Assembly: GCA_028691095.1 (NCBI GenBank)
Contig: JAQUZZ010000056.1
Location: forward strand, 1-7,534
DNA: 7,534 bases
Source of the DNA: Alistipes sp.
GTDB taxonomy: Bacteria; Bacteroidota; Bacteroidia; Bacteroidales; Rikenellaceae
Reading direction: 5' to 3'
Below, piece by piece: positions 6,153 to 7,534 of this stretch. The translations under genes were made by a program, and so were the position numbers. How positions within the stretch are numbered: position 1 is the first letter of the stretch; every line of letters starts with the position of its first letter. The notes beneath the pieces were generated by a model that did not search any database, was not told the origin of the DNA, and was given only the letters and a program-made list of their open reading frames with translations.

Positions 6153-6285
6153 TTTAACCAAGTTTGTGTAATTCTTACCCTCCGATTTATGCTACCCCCT
6201 CGGATTTCACCTTTACCCCGTAAAGATGGAACCCGCGTGATTTATAACCCCTACTGAAAACTACAACCCCTTAATCTAAACCATC

Positions 6286-7534
6286 ATGAAGAAACTCTAT
6301 CTTTGGTCTGTGCTCCTGATGCTGGTCGGCGTCTCCTGTGAGGAGAAGCAAGCGACGCAAGTGCAGGAACTGACGGTCGAGATGCGTACCAATCCGATCG
6401 GATTGGATGTCTCACAACCGCGCTTCAATTGGATGATCACCCAAGCAAAGCCCAACACCATGCAGACCGCCTATCGGGTGGTGGTTGCAGGCTCTGCGGC
6501 CGACCTGAAAGGGGAGCAGAATCTGCTTTGGGATTCGGGTACAGTCACTTCGGATCAATCGACCTTTGTGACCTATGCCGGCACTCCGCTGGAATCACGC
6601 AAAACCTACTTCTGGAAAGTCTTTGTTACCACCTCTCAGGGCGACTCGCTCTGGAGTAAACCGGCACAGTGGACGATGGCTCTGCTGGACTCCACCGACT
6701 GGAAGTCTCAATGGATCGGAACCGACAGCTTGATCGGCCCCAATGAGACGTTGGAGGGAAACACCCGCGTGGCTGCGCGTTATCTGCGCAAAGAGTTTGC
6801 CGTCGACAAAAAGATCGAATCGGCAATGCTCTATATCTCCGGACTCGGACTCTACGAGTGTTATCTTAACGGACAGAAGGTGTCGCAAGATATTTTTGCC
6901 CCCACGGCTTCGGACTATCACAAACAGGTGTATTACAACACCTATGACGTGCAGTCTTTTATGCGTGACAAGAAAAACACCCTCGGCGTGGTCTTGGGCA
7001 ACGGACGTTACGTCGCCTTGCGTAGTCAGGGACACTACCACTTCGGGATGCCGAAGCTCTTGGCGCAGCTGGAGATCACCTACACCGACGGTTCTCAGAG
7101 TGTGATCGTCAGCGATGAGAGCTGGAAGTTGACCGCCAACGGCCCGATCGTAGCCAACAACGAGTTTGATGGCGAGGAGTATGATGCCAACAAAGAGATG
7201 AAGGATTGGAGCAAGAGAGGCTTCGACGACCAGGCATGGATGAACGCTCAGATTGTGGGAGCGCCTGCCGGAAAACTCTCCGCACAGCTCAACCCGAACA
7301 TTGCTACCATGGAGCAACTGACTCCCAAGTCCATTAAGCAGCTCAATGACAGTACCTATGTGCTGGATATGGGGCAGAATATGGTGGGCTGGCTCGCGGT
7401 TACACTCAAGGGACAGAAAGACCGTCCGATCCGGATGCGTTTCTCCGAGACCCTCAAAGACAACGACTCCCTGTATATGGCCAACCTGCGTGGAGCCAAG
7501 GTGACCGACATCTACGTGCCCAGTACCGACGGAC
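6286..7534 (+). CDS. Lipoprotein alpha-L-rhamnosidase, glycoside hydrolase family 78, 5' part
   Basis: The frame is open from 6286 to the window edge (416 codons); family members usually have 900 or more residues, so the catalytic (alpha/alpha)6 barrel and its acidic residues lie outside. The start MKKLYLWSVLLMLVGVSC is a lipoprotein signal with the lipid-bearing Cys at residue 18. The next residues EEK are acidic and resemble the Bacteroidota lipoprotein export signal that sends proteins to the cell surface. Next comes an Ig/fibronectin-like domain (about 26-135; VQELTVEMRTNPIGLDVSQP and YFWKVFVTT), the linker DWKSQWIG (138-145), a Bac_rhamnosid_N-like domain (about 164-330; ARYLRKEFAV, LYECYLNGQKV) and the start of the next module (DMGQNMVGW, from 361). 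Enzymes of this family remove terminal alpha-L-rhamnose from plant or bacterial glycans. No SusC/SusD or regulator gene is in view, so whether it belongs to a polysaccharide-utilisation locus must be read from downstream sequence. Confidence 0.9.
   Translation, partial: MKKLYLWSVLLMLVGVSCEEKQATQVQELTVEMRTNPIGLDVSQPRFNWMITQAKPNTMQTAYRVVVAGSAADLKGEQNLLWDSGTVTSDQSTFVTYAGTPLESRKTYFWKVFVTTSQGDSLWSKPAQWTMALLDSTDWKSQWIGTDSLIGPNETLEGNTRVAARYLRKEFAVDKKIESAMLYISGLGLYECYLNGQKVSQDIFAPTASDYHKQVYYNTYDVQSFMRDKKNTLGVVLGNGRYVALRSQGHYHFGMPKLLAQLEITYTDGSQSVIVSDESWKLTANGPIVANNEFDGEEYDANKEMKDWSKRGFDDQAWMNAQIVGAPAGKLSAQLNPNIATMEQLTPKSIKQLNDSTYVLDMGQNMVGWLAVTLKGQKDRPIRMRFSETLKDNDSLYMANLRGAKVTDIYVPSTDG

Larger units (their letters stand above)
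5876..6285 (+). other. 410-bp gene-free gap between lipid kinase and rhamnosidase
   Basis: I see no coding region here on either strand. In order it holds a small perfect stem-loop 7 bp after the TAG (GGGCG-ACGA-CGCCC, 5883-5896), repeat copy B, a Rho-independent terminator, an AT-richer promoter region and a C/T-rich leader for the rhamnosidase. Within the leader, two similar stretches occur (TCCGATTTAT at 6181 and TCGGATTTCA at 6200), too short to call a regulatory repeat. Confidence 0.6.

Noticed and set aside
1..7534. CRISPR arrays, tRNA or rRNA genes, insertion sequences, phage or toxin-antitoxin genes.
   Set aside because: No regularly spaced repeats, cloverleaf-like sequence, transposase motifs or small paired genes were seen on either strand.

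Overview
The window looks like a chromosomal segment of a Bacteroidales bacterium (phylum Bacteroidota); I cannot name the genus. Three things point there. PhoH is followed directly by a PurC whose sequence closely resembles the Bacteroides type. The promoter before the rhamnosidase fits the Bacteroidota consensus (TTTG, 20 bases, TATATTTG). The start codons generally lack strong Shine-Dalgarno sequences, and a PorT-like outer-membrane barrel and an SusD-era style lipoprotein glycosidase (family GH78) are typical of the group. Base composition is moderately GC-rich by eye, and every recognisable gene is on the + strand.

Layout from left to right. (1) The 3' end of a YgjP/M48-like zinc metallopeptidase, cut by the window edge. 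(2) A small outer-membrane beta-barrel protein with a signal peptide. (3) phoH, a PhoH/YbeZ-type ATPase. (4) purC (SAICAR synthase, purine synthesis), full length but interrupted by an in-frame TAG at codon 171. (5) An 80-bp element with perfect 20-bp inverted arms. (6) pepD (M20C aminoacyl-histidine dipeptidase), followed 6 bp later by a diacylglycerol/sphingosine-kinase-fold lipid kinase; the two probably share a transcript. (7) A 410-bp gap with a repeat copy, a clear Rho-independent terminator and a good promoter. (8) The first 416 codons of a surface-type lipoprotein alpha-L-rhamnosidase, cut by the right edge.

Most of the genes are housekeeping: nucleotide synthesis, RNA metabolism, dipeptide use and lipid phosphorylation. 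The rhamnosidase is the accessory, glycan-foraging part. The points most worth attention are not new protein families. They are the amber codon in an otherwise intact purC; an intergenic repeat family with three copies (after the barrel gene, between phoH and purC on the opposite strand, and after the lipid kinase); and the TTAA-ended inverted-repeat element between purC and pepD. I see no CRISPR array, tRNA, rRNA, transposase, prophage gene or obvious defence system.
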